From contig JAJZRZ010000079.1 in the NCBI GenBank assembly GCA_021850085.1, forward strand, positions 1 to 7,655: 7,655 nt of DNA. The letters run 5' to 3'. The notes beneath the pieces are model-generated. The model was not told the DNA's origin and searched no databases. It saw only the letters and a list, made by a program, of their open reading frames with translations. Below, in pieces: positions 6,350 to 7,655 of the stretch. This DNA is from Actinomycetes bacterium (GTDB lineage Bacteria > Actinomycetota > Coriobacteriia > Anaerosomatales > Anaerosomataceae). Numbering within the stretch: position 1 is the first letter of the stretch; every line of letters begins with the position of its first letter. A program made the translations under genes and the position numbers.

Positions 6350-7162
6350 ATGTCGGGGCGTCTGCGTGACTTCGGGATTCGCGCCGGCACCGCTCTGCTG
6401 CTCGGGGGCACGATCCTCATCGCCTTGCTGTGGGGCGGTGTGTGGGCGCTTGCAGCCGTGATCTCAGCCGTCGCGCTCTTGGCCACGATCGAGTTCTATG
6501 GGATGACCCACAGGGATAGACGGCTCCCGAGCGAGCTGATCGGGCTTGCGGCGGTGGGTGCGATGCCGTTCGCCGCCGCACTGCATGGGGCGGTCGGCCT
6601 CACGGCTGTCATGGGCCTGCTCGTCATCGCTGCCTTCTTCTGGCATGTGATGATCCGCCAGATCCGACTCGCGGAGACAGGAACGACCCTGTTCGGTGCG
6701 GTGTACATCGGCTTCACGCTGGCCCACGTCGTTCTCATCCGCGAGTTCGAAGCGGGCACGATGCTCGCCTTGACCATGATCGTCAGCATATGGGTGAACG
6801 ACTCGTTCGCGTACGTGGCGGGTACCGCGCTCGGCAGACACCGGCTGGCGCCCCGAATCTCCCCGAGGAAGTCCTGGGAGGGACTCATCGCCGGAACCGT
6901 CGGCACAACCGCGGTCTGGATGGCGAGCACGCTGCTTCCCGGCGTGGATCTACCCCTTGGATGGCGCATCGCCATCGGCTTGGCAGCTTCCTTGGCGGCC
7001 GTGATCGGCGACTTGGCCGAATCACGCATCAAACGCGAGGCCGCAGTCAAGGACTCTGGACGTCTGCTTCCCGGCCACGGCGGCTACCTCGACCGCTTCG
7101 ACAGTTTCATCATGGTTGCGATCGTGACCCACTACATGCTCTTCGCGGCAGGTGTCCGATGA
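6350..7162 (+). CDS. cdsA: Phosphatidate cytidylyltransferase (CDP-diglyceride synthase)
   Basis: An integral membrane enzyme that converts phosphatidic acid and CTP to CDP-diacylglycerol, the branch point of phospholipid synthesis. The 270-residue product has several hydrophobic helices (roughly 13-29, 31-50, 62-80, 83-100, 113-130, 138-158, 178-198, 205-220 and 252-268). Conserved motifs are WVNDSFAY (148-155) and SPRKSWEG (171-178). The family C-terminal signature S-x-I-K-R-x4-K-D-x-G-x-L-L-P-G-H-G-G-x-x-D-R-x-D falls at 225-251, with all acidic and His-Gly-Gly residues kept. The ATG at 6350 is one base after the uppS stop. The frame extends upstream to 6044 but that portion overlaps uppS. 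Only a run of G (6337-6341) precedes the start, so coupling to uppS is likely. Its stop overlaps the dxr start (ATGA). Confidence 0.96.
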   Translation: MSGRLRDFGIRAGTALLLGGTILIALLWGGVWALAAVISAVALLATIEFYGMTHRDRRLPSELIGLAAVGAMPFAAALHGAVGLTAVMGLLVIAAFFWHVMIRQIRLAETGTTLFGAVYIGFTLAHVVLIREFEAGTMLALTMIVSIWVNDSFAYVAGTALGRHRLAPRISPRKSWEGLIAGTVGTTAVWMASTLLPGVDLPLGWRIAIGLAASLAAVIGDLAESRIKREAAVKDSGRLLPGHGGYLDRFDSFIMVAIVTHYMLFAAGVR

Positions 7163-7655
7163 CCCGCCTGCGGCTGGCCGTGCTCGGCTCGACTGGTTCG
7201 ATCGGACGCCAGGCGCTCGACGTGGCCGCGCGTCACCCGGACCGCATCCAAATCGTGGCGCTCGCCGCGAATGCCAGCTCACGCCTCCTCATCGAGCAGG
7301 CGGATCGCTTCGGCGTCGCCCGCATCGCGCTCGGCGATCCACAAGCCGCGCGCCTGGCCGAGCAGGAGAGTGGGATGACGGTCGCCGCCGGCCCGTCGGC
7401 GCTCGAGGCGATCGCCTCAGACGGTGAGACCGACCTAGTCCTGAACGCTCTCGTCGGAGCCGCTGGACTTCGCGTCTCGGCCGCCGCGCTTCGAAGCGGT
7501 GCGCGACTGGCACTCGCCAATAAGGAATCCCTCGTCGCCGGTGGCGAGCTGATCACATCGCTCGGCCTCGACCGCAGCATCCCCGTCGATAGCGAACACC
7601 CGGCGATCTGCCACAGCAGAAAGTTGGAGATGCGCATCTCGCCGCTCGTGCGTAT
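7159..7655 (+). CDS. dxr: 1-deoxy-D-xylulose 5-phosphate reductoisomerase, cut by a chimeric end
   Basis: DXP reductoisomerase (IspC), which makes 2-C-methyl-D-erythritol 4-phosphate with NADPH in the MEP isoprenoid pathway; its product line feeds UppS. The ATG at 7159 overlaps the cdsA stop by 4 bases. The N-terminal NADPH Rossmann motif LGSTGSIGRQALDV (9-22), LALANKESLVAGGEL (117-131) and IPVDSEH (141-147) are clear; D144 and E146 are metal ligands. Only residues 1-148 are certain, with 149-150 (A-I) compatible with the family. From base 7609 the frame reads C-H-S-R-K-L-E-M-R-I, unlike the F/L-Q-C/S continuation expected, because bases 7602-7655 are an inverted piece of uppS. The remaining roughly 230-250 residues are missing. 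True dxr sequence should be taken to end between 7601 and 7608. Confidence 0.9.
   Translation, partial: MTRLRLAVLGSTGSIGRQALDVAARHPDRIQIVALAANASSRLLIEQADRFGVARIALGDPQAARLAEQESGMTVAAGPSALEAIASDGETDLVLNALVGAAGLRVSAAALRSGARLALANKESLVAGGELITSLGLDRSIPVDSEHPAICHSRKLEMRISPLVR
7602..7655 (-). repeat. Inverted 54-bp copy of part of uppS ending the window
   Basis: Read on the minus strand from 7655 this is identical over 54 bases to 6184-6237. The first mismatch is at 7601 (C; A would be needed to extend the match). It encodes the UppS motif MRISNFLLWQIA on the minus strand, out of context, and interrupts dxr. The arms are 1364 bases apart. It is most likely a fold-back chimera or misassembly at a contig end. 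Confidence 0.95.

Noticed and set aside
5697..6461. Second + strand frame of 254 codons inside uppS and cdsA
   Set aside because: Arg/Pro-rich translation with no motifs, overlapping the well-supported uppS frame.
7233..7637. Minus-strand reading frame starting MRISNFLLWQIA, resembling a prenyltransferase fragment
   Set aside because: Its start lies in the inverted uppS copy and the rest is antisense of dxr; it is a by-product of the chimeric end, not a gene.
6184..7655. 54-bp inverted repeats flanking cdsA as an invertible phase-variation switch
   Set aside because: No promoter or recombinase site lies between the arms, both arms are in core genes, and the second arm destroys dxr; an artefact explains it better.

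Overview
The window is a compact, high-GC, single-strand run of housekeeping genes from what looks like a bacterial chromosome. The order is xerC (5' end cut off), a WhiG/FliA-type sigma factor, a single-receiver response regulator with a zinc-ribbon tail, rpsB, tsf, pyrH, frr, uppS, cdsA and the start of dxr. All genes are on the + strand, and intergenic space is small except for a 222-nt gap before rpsB.

Organism: the GC-rich code, the Actinobacteria-like xerC/whiG/rpsB neighbourhood and the acidic, proline-rich tail on S2 suggest an actinobacterial lineage. The unbroken frr-uppS-cdsA-dxr order, and a motility-type sigma gene just upstream of rpsB, are also the classic Firmicutes (Bacillus sigD...rpsB-tsf-pyrH-frr-uppS-cdsA-dxr) arrangement. 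A deep actinobacterial branch such as the Coriobacteriia would fit both, and a high-GC Firmicute is the alternative. This is inference from gene order and composition only.

Layout: bases 2-2169 hold chromosome-dimer resolution (XerC), an alternative sigma factor and an orphan regulator, closely spaced. Bases 2170-2391 carry a probable extended -10 promoter and a structured leader for rpsB. Bases 2392-4192 are the rpsB-tsf unit (ribosomal protein S2 and EF-Ts), with a hairpin just before tsf, closed by a strong 12-bp-stem terminator at 4200-4232. Bases 4291 to the end are a second, tightly coupled unit: UMP kinase, ribosome recycling factor, undecaprenyl-diphosphate synthase, CDP-diglyceride synthase and DXP reductoisomerase. 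It joins nucleotide supply and ribosome recycling to isoprenoid precursor synthesis (MEP pathway), the lipid carrier for wall synthesis, and phospholipid synthesis.

The most striking thing is not a new gene. The last 54 bases (7602-7655) are an exact reverse-complement copy of bases 6184-6237 inside uppS. They replace the expected continuation of dxr directly after its D-S-E-H metal-binding motif. The junction has up to 7 bases of compatibility with dxr coding (GGCGATC). The simplest reading is a fold-back chimera or misassembly at a contig end; a real inverted duplication is possible but would destroy dxr. The best biological lead is the receiver plus zinc-ribbon protein between the sigma factor and rpsB. 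I see no CRISPR array, insertion sequence, phage gene, tRNA, rRNA or defence system here.
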